Counted from the stretch's first letter, positions 6,715-14,402 are shown. The stretch: DNA of 16,670 nucleotides from Planctomycetota bacterium (GCA_021776885.1 JAJFFA010000015.1:1-16670), one strand, 5' to 3'. Translations and numbers: made by a program. Notes: generated by a model not told the origin, from the letters alone.

Positions 6715-7752
6715 CTACTGGACGCGTTGCACGAACCAGTAGAGCCCCAGGACAACGAGGACCAGGGATCCGCCCCGCCGGACGGACTCCGGCGCGAGGG
6801 GGCGGGGACCCTCCTCCACCTGCTCCCGCGGCAGCAGCGTCAGGGCCAGGGCCAGGGCGCCGACCACGGCAAGTTGTCCAGCCTCGATTCCCAGGTTGAA
6901 CGCTGCGAGGGCGGGCAGGCGCTGGCGTTCGTCGACGAGGGAGGCGGACAGGAAGCCGGCGAAGCCGAAGCCATGGACCAGGCCGATGAGGAAGACCTCT
7001 TGCCATCGGCTGCGCCCAGGCTGCGTGAGCAGGTTCTCCGCGGCGACGTAGGCGATCGAGAGCGCGATCGTCATCTCGACCAGGGCCGCGTGGCGCATTG
7101 CGTTGACCGTCCCGGTCGCAGCCAGGGCCAAGGTGACCGAGTGCGCCAGAGTGAACGCGGTCACGCCCACGAACAGGCGGCGCAGCCCCGACGAGCCGAG
7201 CACGAGGGCGGCCAGGAAGGCCAGGTGATCCCAGCCCGCGAGAATGTGGCGGGTTCCGAGCTCGAGGAAGGCGACGAAGAGCCCCTTGCCGTCGAAGTCG
7301 GCGCGCGCCCGGGGGCCGCGCAGCGTGAGGCCGAAGGTCTGCTGCGAGCCGTCGGGCCAGACGACCGAGGCCAGGTCGATGTGGTCCGGGCTGGTGCTGT
7401 GGAACAGCGTCACGTCGAGCAGCAGGTCTCCGATGGGCTCGTCGGCGGCGAAGTCGAGCTCGAGGTCGACCGCCCCGGCCCGGAAGCCGGGCCCTGCGCT
7501 CTCGCTCGAAGCCCCTTGACGGAGCTGCGCGCCCTGCAGCCGCAAGCGGGCTCCGCCCTGCATGTCGCGGTCGGTGCCCGAGCGCAGCACGTAGTGCTCG
7601 CCGACGTAGTGGACGATGTCCGCCTGGCGCGCGGCGAGCTCGGCGGGGTCCACGGCACCGTCGCCGTCCGCATCCAGGTTCTCGATCACCTCGAGCAGGG
7701 ACAGCGTCTGGCAACGCAGGCTGACGTGGGCGACGGCGCCCTCCACCACCAC
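6715..7752 (-). CDS. HupE/UreJ-family membrane protein with EF-hand
   Basis: 345 residues from the first normal start codon (GTG at 7752); the real start may be at about 7818 (see findings). An N-terminal soluble region (about 1-155) carries a textbook EF-hand loop, D27-A-D-G-D-G-A-V-D-P-A-E38. About six to seven membrane helices follow, from about residue 156. H169-x5-D175-H176 (RHILAGWDH) is the HX5DH metal motif of HupE/UreJ proteins. Further conserved residues are H204 (FTLAHS), H260-G261 (LVHGFGFAG) and E290 (NLGIEAGQ). Characterised relatives move nickel or cobalt for hydrogenase or urease, but no such enzymes are seen nearby, so the substrate is open. The reading frame extends upstream through ILRALALLTALAPHPDSL, which looks like a signal peptide. 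The gene follows the metallo-hydrolase gene closely and is probably co-transcribed. Confidence 0.87.
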   Translation of the reverse strand: MVVEGAVAHVSLRCQTLSLLEVIENLDADGDGAVDPAELAARQADIVHYVGEHYVLRSGTDRDMQGGARLRLQGAQLRQGASSESAGPGFRAGAVDLELDFAADEPIGDLLLDVTLFHSTSPDHIDLASVVWPDGSQQTFGLTLRGPRARADFDGKGLFVAFLELGTRHILAGWDHLAFLAALVLGSSGLRRLFVGVTAFTLAHSVTLALAATGTVNAMRHAALVEMTIALSIAYVAAENLLTQPGRSRWQEVFLIGLVHGFGFAGFLSASLVDERQRLPALAAFNLGIEAGQLAVVGALALALTLLPREQVEEGPRPLAPESVRRGGSLVLVVLGLYWFVQRVQ

Positions 7753-7825
7753 CCGGGAGCTGCTGAGTGAGTCGGGGTGCGGGGCGAGGGCGGTCAGTAG
7801 CGCGAGGGCGCGGAGGATGTCGACC

Positions 7826-8815
7826 TCACCCGTTCCAGGAGATCCCGCACCTGTACACGGGATGGATCACGAACTCGTCGAAGATCGTGCAGACGGGCTG
7901 GCTGCCCATCGAGAACGCGGCCGCACCGATCTCCACCAGCTCGCTCGGGTGGAACTGCAGCACGTGCTCGTCCGGATGGCTCGGCATCCCGTAGCGGTAG
8001 GACTGGAAGGGCGTGTCGCTCATCTCGATGTGGCAGCCGACGACCCACTCGACCGGGCGTGCCCGTGCGAAGCGGATCAGGCGCTGGATGCTGTCCTTGA
8101 AGTCTGACCAGTGCGGCTGCGAGAACACGAACAGGTGCCCGGGGTAGACGATGTCGCCGGTCAACAAGAGCTGCGTCTGGCGGTCGTACAGGGTGATGCT
8201 CGCCGGGTGGTGCCCGGGGGTCCCGATGACGTCGAGTACCCGGCCGCCCAGGTCGTAGGACGGCACGTCGTGGGGGTAGTTCTGGAACCCGAAGAACTGG
8301 GTCACGGCCGGCAGGCCGTGCCCGACGATCTGCTCGACGTAGGGCTTGCCCACGAAGCGGTTGTCGCCCTGGACGTGGTCGAAGTGGGCATGGCTGTGGG
8401 CCACGACGAGGCGGATTCCCGGCCGTCCGTTGGCGACCAACCAATCCTGCACCACCTGGTCCACCACATTGAACATGTTGATCGTGGGCGTGGCCCCCGT
8501 GTCGAGCAGCAGCGCGCGGCTCTCGCCGAACAGCAAGTACACGAACGGCGCCTCGAAGGTCCGGCACTTCGACTGGCGGATGATGAACGTGTCTTCGTTG
8601 TAGGCGTGGACCTGCACTCTGGGCTCGTTGCAGTTCACGCCGTTGATCCAGCGCCCCGGGAACGACCCGCCCTGCGGGGGCGGAGACGATGCTCGCAGGG
8701 TCGTGATCTCGGACGCCGCTGCCTCGAGCGAATCGGACCCGGAGACGGCCTGGTGGCGGGCACCGATGCAGAGCAGGATCAGGAACGCGGCGGGCAGGAT
8801 CAGCTGGATCTTCAT
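7826..8815 (-). CDS. Secreted metallo-beta-lactamase-fold hydrolase
   Basis: 329 residues from the ATG of MKIQLILPAAFLILLC, which begins a signal peptide; a TTG two codons earlier is less likely. The metal site is complete: HAHFDH (H142, H144, D146, H147, within VVAHSHAHFDHVQGDN), H202 in TPGHHPAS, D221 in LLTGDIVYPGH and H262 in VGCHIEM. This is the two-metal centre of the MBL superfamily. The layout resembles glyoxalase II-like and other generic MBL hydrolases rather than a true antibiotic beta-lactamase, but the substrate cannot be named. Six Cys lie in the mature part, which would suit an exported protein. The stop is close to the HupE-like gene and a shared transcript is likely; a gamma-glutamylcyclotransferase-like gene lies 92 bases upstream. 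Confidence 0.9.
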   Translation of the reverse strand: MKIQLILPAAFLILLCIGARHQAVSGSDSLEAAASEITTLRASSPPPQGGSFPGRWINGVNCNEPRVQVHAYNEDTFIIRQSKCRTFEAPFVYLLFGESRALLLDTGATPTINMFNVVDQVVQDWLVANGRPGIRLVVAHSHAHFDHVQGDNRFVGKPYVEQIVGHGLPAVTQFFGFQNYPHDVPSYDLGGRVLDVIGTPGHHPASITLYDRQTQLLLTGDIVYPGHLFVFSQPHWSDFKDSIQRLIRFARARPVEWVVGCHIEMSDTPFQSYRYGMPSHPDEHVLQFHPSELVEIGAAAFSMGSQPVCTIFDEFVIHPVYRCGISWNG

Positions 8816-8907
8816 GGGCAAGTTGTGTGGGCGCCTGCTTCAACCATCCTCCAGTCGGCGGAAACGGTCACCCGTATTCCGGGCTTTTTCTCGGGTCCCG
8901 CGTAGCC

Positions 8908-9309
8908 CTACGGGAGAATCTCTGCCAGGTAGTCATCAGGAAAGCGCAGCTCCCTGGCCAGGTCGTAGAGCTTCTTGGCGTACTCGGTGTTGCTACCTTT
9001 CTGGCTCTTGTCCGCCGGCAACAAGTAACAGATAGCCGGTTGTTCGCTGTCGTCCTCGAGCTGCGCGCAGACGGAGACCGGCTGATAATCGCTGACACTC
9101 GGTTCGGAGTAGAGACGGAGTACCTCGTCGGGCGGCAAGTCGATCAGCAGGCCACAGGTGGTCGCCTCGGTGTCCTCGACGAGGTTGGCACGTTGGGCTA
9201 TGCGCAGGCGATACCCCTTCAGCCTTGCGAACCTGACGTTCGACGCTGCCAGGCCTTGCTGCTTCAGCAGGCGCTCATCCATGAACAGGCCGTAGAAGAA
9301 TACATCCAT
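8908..9309 (-). CDS. Gamma-glutamylcyclotransferase-like (GGCT/AIG2 fold) protein
   Basis: 133 residues. The N-terminus MDVFFYGLFMDERLL matches the family opening 'vFvYGtLm...L', whose Tyr-Gly-x-Leu/Phe loop binds the gamma-glutamyl group. Residues 50-80 (CGLLIDLPPDEVLRLYSEP, then SVSDYQPVSV) correspond to the 'G.l..l....l..LD.yE....Y.r..v' segment; E69 is the probable catalytic Glu. The usual Asp before it is not obvious. Members cyclise gamma-glutamyl peptides to 5-oxoproline, though many are uncharacterised. The ATG was chosen because the upstream in-frame sequence is Pro/Arg-rich and unlike a protein. It has no signal peptide, so it is probably cytoplasmic. No clear ribosome binding site was seen. 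The function of this member is inferred from fold only. Confidence 0.75.
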   Translation of the reverse strand: MDVFFYGLFMDERLLKQQGLAASNVRFARLKGYRLRIAQRANLVEDTEATTCGLLIDLPPDEVLRLYSEPSVSDYQPVSVCAQLEDDSEQPAICYLLPADKSQKGSNTEYAKKLYDLARELRFPDDYLAEILP

Positions 9310-9621
9310 CGTATGTCGATGTTTGAATGGGCGGCGCCCTGGGGCAACGGGTTGCGGCTCGGCTGAGTCTGGCAGCCTACGCGCTTCCTGGCCCCCGGCA
9401 AGCGGCGCCTGCGCATCCGGATGGATGACCCGCCCGCAGAGCACGAGGCGAGGCGCTCTCCGACTCAGAGCCGAGGGAACCCTTGATCCGCGCGGGCCAA
9501 GGCGCTCCTCGTCGGCGTCCCGCGGGTCGTGGCGCCCGGGAGGTTGCGGATTTGCTGAGTTTGTGCACGCTAGGGCGCTCTCTCTCCGCCTCATCCCTTG
9601 CCTTTCGCCCTGTCGATCCCC
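9310..9621. other. Divergent intergenic region, no gene seen
   Basis: This 312-base gap separates two divergently transcribed genes and should contain both promoters. Open frames crossing it are Arg/Pro-rich and have no recognisable motif. I find no convincing -35/-10 pair, repeat or RNA structure. Confidence 0.55.
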
Positions 9622-11202
9622 ATGAAGATTCGAGCGGCTTCCTTCGTCGGCGCGCTAGCGTTGTGCGCGCCTCTTACGCTGGCCCAGAACGTGCGCTCCG
9701 AGCTCTACGTCAGCAGCGGGCTGCAGCGCCCCATCGCGATCTGTTCCGCGCCGGGCGACATGGATCGACTCTTCGTCGCGGACAAGATCGGTCGCGTGCG
9801 CATCGTGCGCAATGGCGTCGTCCAGTCGCCGGTCTTCATCGACATCGCCGGCATGGTCGACAGTGACGGAGAGGGCGGGATGCTCGGGATGGCGATGCAT
9901 CCCGACTTCATGAGCAACGGCAAGTTCTACTTGTCGTACACGACCGGGACGGATCAGGGCGATTCGATCATCTCGCAGTTCACCGTTTCACCCCCGACCG
10001 CCGATGTGGCCGATCCGGCAACCGAGCAAGTCATCTGGGGCCCCCTGATCGGCACCTCGTCGGGCCACAAGGGCGGGCACATCGAGTTCGCGCCCGATGG
10101 CAAGCTCTACTTCAGTATCGGGAACGGCTACGCCGGTGGGTCCGGTCCCGAGAACCGGGCGCAGGATCCGCTCTCGCCCTGGGGCAAGGTGCTGCGTTTC
10201 GACGTCGATATTCCCTACCCGCACATCCCGCCCGACAACCCGTTCGTCGGCGACCCGAATGGCCTGGACGAGGTCTGGGCCCTGGGCTTTCGCAACCCCT
10301 GGCGTTTCGGCATCGATCCGCAGAACGGGGACCTCTACGTCGCCGACGTCGGGCAGAGCACGGTCGAGGAGGTCAACTTCATCCCGTCCGGCGTCGGTGG
10401 CCTGAACTACGGTTGGAAGTGCAAGGAGGGCGGCGGCTGCACCCCCAACGGTGGCTGCGATTGCAACGATCCGAACCTGATTGATCCGATCGTCGAGTAC
10501 GACCATCAGAACGACGGTGGGGTCGCGATCGCGGGTGGGGTCGTGTACCGCGGCAGCGAGATCCCCGAGCTCTTCGGGCACTACCTCTACGCGGATTTCG
10601 GAAACGACCGCGTCTGGGCAGTCAAGTACGAGAACGGCCAGGTCGTGAACGAGATCGAGCTGACCGACGCTCTGCAATCGACGAGCGGGGGGAACTCGCT
10701 CGATTCGCTGGTGTCTTTCGGCACGGATGCCGCGGGCGAGATCTACATCGTCGAGCACTTTGCCGGCGAGATCTGGCGCATCCTGCCCAACTGCGGCGTC
10801 CAGAACTTCTGCGTGACGTCGCCTCACTCCGCCGGACCGGGCGCGGTCATGGCCAGCGCAGGCTCGACGTCGGTGTCGTCGAACAACCTGTACATCGGCG
10901 CTCTCAACTGTCCGACCTTCAAGCCCGGCATCTTCTTCTACGGTTCGACTGCCATCCAGGTGCCCTTCGGGGACGGGTTCCGCTGCGCCGGTGGCTTCGT
11001 CTATCGCCTCAACCCCCTGGTGATGACCAACTCCTCCGGAATCGCCCAACACGCTCTCGACATCACCAACCCGCCCTTCGCGGGCGCGCAGATCACGGCC
11101 GGGTCGCGCTGGAACTTCCAGTTCTGGTTCCGCGACCCGATGGGGCCTGGGGGCACCGGCTTCAACCTGACCGACGGGCTAGGCGCCCTGTTCTGTCCAT
11201 GA
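9622..11202 (+). CDS. Secreted PQQ-type glucose/sorbosone dehydrogenase with C-terminal shared domain
   Basis: 526 residues from the ATG of MKIRAASFVGALALCAPLTLAQ, a signal peptide of 22 residues. Residues of about 24-388 form a six-bladed propeller of the glucose/sorbosone dehydrogenase family (PF07995). Diagnostic segments are GHKGGHIEFAPDGKLYFSIG (H149 is the likely catalytic-base position), WALGFRNPWRFGIDPQNG, LYVADVGQSTVEEVNFI and YRGSEIPELFGHYLYADFG. Relatives oxidise sugars or other alcohols with bound PQQ and sometimes calcium. A short Cys-rich insert lies at 267-281 (CKEGGGCTPNGGCDC). Residues of about 391-526 are a separate domain with QVPFGDGFRC and WNFQFWFRDP, also present in the FG-GAP protein at the right edge. 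The protein is exported; the substrate is unknown. A hairpin follows the stop. Confidence 0.92.
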   Translation: MKIRAASFVGALALCAPLTLAQNVRSELYVSSGLQRPIAICSAPGDMDRLFVADKIGRVRIVRNGVVQSPVFIDIAGMVDSDGEGGMLGMAMHPDFMSNGKFYLSYTTGTDQGDSIISQFTVSPPTADVADPATEQVIWGPLIGTSSGHKGGHIEFAPDGKLYFSIGNGYAGGSGPENRAQDPLSPWGKVLRFDVDIPYPHIPPDNPFVGDPNGLDEVWALGFRNPWRFGIDPQNGDLYVADVGQSTVEEVNFIPSGVGGLNYGWKCKEGGGCTPNGGCDCNDPNLIDPIVEYDHQNDGGVAIAGGVVYRGSEIPELFGHYLYADFGNDRVWAVKYENGQVVNEIELTDALQSTSGGNSLDSLVSFGTDAAGEIYIVEHFAGEIWRILPNCGVQNFCVTSPHSAGPGAVMASAGSTSVSSNNLYIGALNCPTFKPGIFFYGSTAIQVPFGDGFRCAGGFVYRLNPLVMTNSSGIAQHALDITNPPFAGAQITAGSRWNFQFWFRDPMGPGGTGFNLTDGLGALFCP

Positions 11203-11205
11203 GGC

Positions 11206-11242
11206 AGCTGAGCGCCTGGTCCACGGGCTTCTAGGCGCAGCT
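11206..11242 (+). terminator. Hairpin after sugar dehydrogenase gene
   Basis: AGCT-GA-GCGCCT pairs with AGGCGC-AGCT across a 15-base loop; the GA is a bulge. It starts four bases after the stop. There is no T-tract, so it may be a weak or factor-assisted terminator. Confidence 0.4.
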
Positions 11243-11334
11243 TGTGGGTGATTCGGGGGAGTCTGGCTGGCGCCATGTCGATCGACGGGCGGCCAGGCTT
11301 CGAGCTGGACTCGGCCCGCGTAGGATGGCGCGCC

Positions 11335-12042
11335 ATGGGCAACGCCAAATGGCCGTTCTACGAGGAACTCGACATCCGTCGGACGCAGCTGGGCGAGCTC
11401 CTGCTGCGCCGTCGGCGCCCGGTGTCGATGCCGGAGACCTGGGTGTACGAGGTCAAGCTCGACGATCGGTTCCTCATGTCCAGCCTGGTGCACGCGAGCG
11501 AGGACGAGCTGGCGCGGCTCTCGCTGCGGCGGCTCGAGGGGCGGGGCTGGCGAGTGCTCGTGGGTGGGCTTGGCCTCGGCCACACCGTCGCGGAAGCGCT
11601 GACCTGGGCCCAGGTGGAGACGATCGACGTCGTGGAGTACCTGGAGGAAGTGATCGCCTGGCACAGGCGCGAGCTCGTGCCGCTGGGCGCCGCGCTGGGC
11701 GCTGACGAGCGCTGCCGGATCGTGCAGGGGGACTGCTTCCAGTGGATCCGGGACGCCGGGGTGGAGACCTACGATGCCGTGCTGATCGACGTGGACGATT
11801 CGCCCGAACACCTGCTCAGCCCCGGTCACGGTTCGTTCTACACGGAGACGGGGCTCGCCGCCGCGCGCCGCTGCCTGCGAGCGGGAGGGGTCTTCGCCCT
11901 CTGGACCGCGGGGCCTGTGCTGGAGCACTTCCTCGAGCGCATGCGGCGGGTCTTCAGCGACGTCGAGGCGCAGGCGGTCCACTTTCACAACCCCCTGCAC
12001 AACCTGGACGACGTCAACACGATCTACGTGGCGCAGGTCTGA
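11335..12042 (+). CDS. Spermidine-synthase-like SAM-binding protein
   Basis: 235 residues from the ATG of MGNAKWPFYEELD. AGGA nine bases upstream supports this start; in-frame starts at 11242 (GTG) and 11275 (ATG) would add residues that do not look conserved. The Rossmann core shows motif I (VLVGGLGLGHTVAEAL, 75-90), an acidic end of strand 2 (IDVVEYLEEVIAWH, with E101), the QGDCFQWI segment (131-138) and YDAVLIDVDDSP (146-157), followed by LAAARRCLRAGGVFALWT (174-191). This is the layout of the spermidine synthase/methyltransferase superfamily. Spermidine synthases usually have D-x-x-D-P at the catalytic loop; here it is DVDDSP, so true aminopropyltransferase activity is uncertain. It is cytoplasmic and convergent with the next gene. 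Confidence 0.83.
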   Translation: MGNAKWPFYEELDIRRTQLGELLLRRRRPVSMPETWVYEVKLDDRFLMSSLVHASEDELARLSLRRLEGRGWRVLVGGLGLGHTVAEALTWAQVETIDVVEYLEEVIAWHRRELVPLGAALGADERCRIVQGDCFQWIRDAGVETYDAVLIDVDDSPEHLLSPGHGSFYTETGLAAARRCLRAGGVFALWTAGPVLEHFLERMRRVFSDVEAQAVHFHNPLHNLDDVNTIYVAQV

Positions 12043-12055
12043 ACCGATCGTTCAG
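12039..12055. terminator. Short hairpin at end of spermidine-synthase-like gene
   Basis: CTGAAC, loop CGATC, GTTCAG overlaps the stop codon and lies in the 52-base gap between convergent genes. The stem is 6 bp with no T-tract; terminator function is a guess. Confidence 0.25.
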
Positions 12056-12094
12056 GCGCGATCGCCGCCCGGGTTCGGACGGAGGGTCACGATC

Positions 12095-12550
12095 TCAATC
12101 GGGGGGGAGTTCGTACATCCCCTGCTTCGCGTCGAGCAGGCGGCCCTGCCGCACCAGCTCGTCCCAGACCGCCCGCGGGTAGCGGTCGGGCGGCGTGATG
12201 CCCAGGATCGTCGACTTGCGGCCGCTGCTCATGGGCCCGCCGCCGAGGGTCGTCTCGGCGTCGAGGCGCGTGACCTTGAGTCGCTTGCGGTAGGCCTTCA
12301 GCGCTCGCTTCAGGACGTCGCGATCGTGGACGAGCAGGTGCCGCTGTCCCGAGAGCCACGCCGTGAGGATCGACTCCAGGGCCTCGACGTCCTGGGTGCG
12401 GACCGCGGTCAGGACGTCTTCTTCGATCTCGGCGCAGGTCTCCAGGGCCGCCGACGCTTCGGCCCAGCGCTCTGCCCGCGATCCGTCGGACTCGCTCGCG
12501 ATGACGGCGCGCAAGGCAGTGAGGAGCAGTTCCATCTGCGGGTCGAACAT
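12095..12550 (-). CDS. Hypothetical cytoplasmic protein, 151 residues
   Basis: I do not recognise a named family. The start is the ATG of MFDPQMELLLTALRAVIAS; the in-frame sequence further upstream is Pro/Arg-rich and looks non-coding. Residues 1-105 are mostly helical and charged (EIEEDVLTAVRTQDVEALES, LKRALKAYRKRLKVTRLD). After a Gly/Ser-rich hinge (ETTLGGGPMSSGRKST), the last 35 residues read ILGITPPDRYPRAVWDELVR and continue to KQGMYELPPD, which resembles a small compact terminal domain. It has no signal peptide or membrane segment. The amino acid composition and hydrophobic spacing look like a real protein, unlike the antisense frames. It is convergent with the spermidine-synthase-like gene. 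No Shine-Dalgarno sequence is evident. Confidence 0.72.
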   Translation of the reverse strand: MFDPQMELLLTALRAVIASESDGSRAERWAEASAALETCAEIEEDVLTAVRTQDVEALESILTAWLSGQRHLLVHDRDVLKRALKAYRKRLKVTRLDAETTLGGGPMSSGRKSTILGITPPDRYPRAVWDELVRQGRLLDAKQGMYELPPD

Positions 12551-12768
12551 GCGAGCAGAGTAGCAGGGCCAGGCGGTCCGGGCCGAGGATGCTCCACCCA
12601 ACTCCCCATTGGGGGCCAGGTCAGGGTGCCGCCCAGGGATGCCGCTCGGGCGTTGTCCGCGGCGCAGGGTGCGGTCAGCGAGCGGATCTCCTGGGTCAGA
12701 CCTCGGCGGCCTACACGCCCGCAGGGCTTCTGGCATGCACAAGCCGAGGCTGCAGACCCAGCCAGGAG

Positions 12769-14028
12769 CTACTTGCGCGCTTCGCCGCGCACGATGGGCA
12801 GCGCCTCGTGCAGCTGGATGTCCATCGCGAGGATGCGCCCCGCCCCGTCGACGAGTACGTACGTCGGCCAGTGGTCGATGAGGAAGGCCTCGTGCAGCGC
12901 GTCCGAGGCCTCGGCCTGCAGCCACTCCAGCTCGAGGTCCGCCACGAGTTGCCGTGCCGCGTCGTGGTCACCGCTGTGCAAGCCGACGATCGTCAGCTGC
13001 TTCTCGAGCTCGGACGCGGCCTGCTTCAGCTTGGGCAAGGCCTGGACGCAGGGCGCGCACCAGTGGCCCCAGAAGTCGAGCAAGAGGAAGCGCTCGGGGT
13101 CGACGAGGGCCGGCAAGGGGACGACGTCCCCGTCGAGCATCGCGACGTCGATCTCGGGCAGCAGCGCCCCGACCCGCAGCCGCGCGTAGGGCTCGTCGGA
13201 TGGCGCGATGCGCACGAAGGCGCCCGCCGGGTCGACCTCCAGCACCTCATAGACCTCTGCGCCGATCAGGATCAGCTTCTCCTCGCCCAGGACGATCCCG
13301 CCGCCGGCCTTGCTGCGCGCCAGGTACTCGGCGCCGTGCTTGCCCGTCAGGACCATGTCGTCGCCCTCGTCGGCGTAGCTCCCGTTGCAGTCCGCGTCGA
13401 AGGCGCCGATCTGGAACGCGGCCTCACCCACACGGAAGCTCGCCGAGCGCACGTTCAGGCGCTGGTCGCGGAACCAGTGCCCCGGCTCCGTGGCCACGCC
13501 GCCCTCGCGCTGGAGCGCGCCGGCGAGGAGCGTCGCGTACTGCTCGAGCAGCTCCGGATGCTCCCGAATCTGGGGCGAGTCCCGGAAGAACCCCAGCCGC
13601 ACGGTGAACGTGCGCGCCGGGTCGAGCGCCGCACGCAGCGTGATCAGGTGCTGCGTCTCGCCCTCGCGCTCGGCTGCCGGCTCGTCGTCCGTGAAGTCGA
13701 GGTTGTTGTTCAGGTCGACGTAGAAGCGCGGCTCTGGCGTGTCGTAGTGCTCGACGAGGAACGAGACCTCGCGTGCGAAGGCGCCCTCGGCCTGTCCGGT
13801 GAAGTACACGTAGCCGTAGGCCACGGCGGAGTCTGCCTCGAGCGGCGGCGGGACGATCTCGTGCTCGCTCCCCTCGTGCAGGATCACCCCGTCGCGCGCG
13901 TAGACGTAGAGCGGCAGGAACCCATGGCTGTCCGCGTCCAGCTTCTTCTCGAAGGCGAGCGGAACGGTCAGGGGCTCGCCGCCGCGGGCGGCAAGGGGTG
14001 CGAGGGCGAAGAGAACGAGGATCTGCAT
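12769..14028 (-). CDS. Secreted TlpA-like thioredoxin-fold protein with long N-terminal region
   Basis: 419 residues. A short signal peptide (about 1-16) is followed by a region of about 270 residues that I cannot assign. It contains two Asn/Asp-rich loops of the calcium-binding kind: DLNNNLDFTDDE (105-116) and DADCNGSYADEGDD (211-224). Residues of about 288-419 are a redoxin/TlpA domain: FLLLDFWGHWCAPCVQALPK with the active-site C324-A-P-C327, then IVGLHSGD (347-354), W387-P388-T389 (the cis-Pro loop) and VLVDGAGRILA. Such proteins reduce or exchange disulfides outside the cytoplasm. The ATG is preceded by AGGAGG (14041-14046), but 12 bases away, a long spacing; no closer start is in frame. 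It is the only gene on its strand in this stretch with a strong Shine-Dalgarno sequence. The domain call is firm; the partner is unknown. Confidence 0.9.
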   Translation of the reverse strand: MQILVLFALAPLAARGGEPLTVPLAFEKKLDADSHGFLPLYVYARDGVILHEGSEHEIVPPPLEADSAVAYGYVYFTGQAEGAFAREVSFLVEHYDTPEPRFYVDLNNNLDFTDDEPAAEREGETQHLITLRAALDPARTFTVRLGFFRDSPQIREHPELLEQYATLLAGALQREGGVATEPGHWFRDQRLNVRSASFRVGEAAFQIGAFDADCNGSYADEGDDMVLTGKHGAEYLARSKAGGGIVLGEEKLILIGAEVYEVLEVDPAGAFVRIAPSDEPYARLRVGALLPEIDVAMLDGDVVPLPALVDPERFLLLDFWGHWCAPCVQALPKLKQAASELEKQLTIVGLHSGDHDAARQLVADLELEWLQAEASDALHEAFLIDHWPTYVLVDGAGRILAMDIQLHEALPIVRGEARK

Positions 14029-14111
14029 GGCGTGAACGGACCTCCTGGAACGGATTCTACCCCCCCGTACGGCACAAGAAGCCGGCCCAGCCGGAAACGG
14101 CTCGGTAGTGA

Positions 14112-14402
14112 GCCAAGAAATGGATCGGTGCGCTCGCGGCCGCTCTAGCCGGCTTGGACACCCTGGTCTTCGCCGGAGGCATCGGCGAGCGCGCGCCAGT
14201 CGTGCGCGAGCGAACTTGCCAGGAGCTCGGGTTTCTCGGCATCGAGCTCGATGCGCGGCGTAACTCGGCGGACGACGCCGTTATCTCCGCAAGCGGGAGT
14301 CGCGCCACGGTTCGTGTCTTCCGCACCGACGAGGAGAGCATGATCGCCAGGGCGGTTCGTCGCGTCCTCGGCCTGGACTGGAAACACGAGACATCATCAT
14401 GA
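14112..14402 (+). pseudogene. ackA: Acetate kinase C-terminal fragment
   Basis: 96 residues remain, from just after two consecutive in-frame stops (TAG TGA, 14106-14111) to a natural stop. AKKWIGALAAALAGLDTLVF matches the acetate kinase segment 'kkyIGay.a.lgg.DalvF', and GGIGERAPVVRE is the conserved GGIGEN-type nucleotide/phosphate loop. FLGIELDARRN and RVFRTDEESMIAR are also characteristic of the last 80 residues. A full acetate kinase is about 400 residues, so about three quarters of the gene is missing on the 5' side. The fragment shows no internal stop or frameshift. It lacks the N-terminal catalytic residues and cannot be active. It overlaps the phosphoketolase start by ATGA, as in a linked ackA-xfp pair. 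Confidence 0.85.

Noticed and set aside
6494..7714. Minus-strand open frame (406 codons) overlapping the HupE-like gene in another frame
   Set aside because: It is Arg/Pro/Ala-rich low-complexity sequence, and the overlapping frame has membrane helices and conserved His motifs.
8872..8895. CCCG-TATTC-CGGG followed by CTTTTTC, resembling a plus-strand intrinsic terminator
   Set aside because: No plus-strand gene lies upstream, the stem is only four base pairs, and the genes on both sides read minus.
9988..11052. Minus-strand open frame (354 codons) opposite the sugar dehydrogenase
   Set aside because: It is antisense to strong dehydrogenase motifs, with Val/Asp/Arg-biased composition and no domain.
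12589..14148. Very long plus-strand open frame (519 codons) opposite the TlpA-like gene
   Set aside because: The minus strand encodes a clear thioredoxin-fold protein. The plus frame is Arg/Val/Gln-biased with no motif.
14154..14402. Acetate kinase fragment as an independent small gene starting at TTG 14154
   Set aside because: Homology extends upstream of the TTG to 14112 and the product is only the C-terminal quarter of the enzyme, so a truncated pseudogene is more likely.
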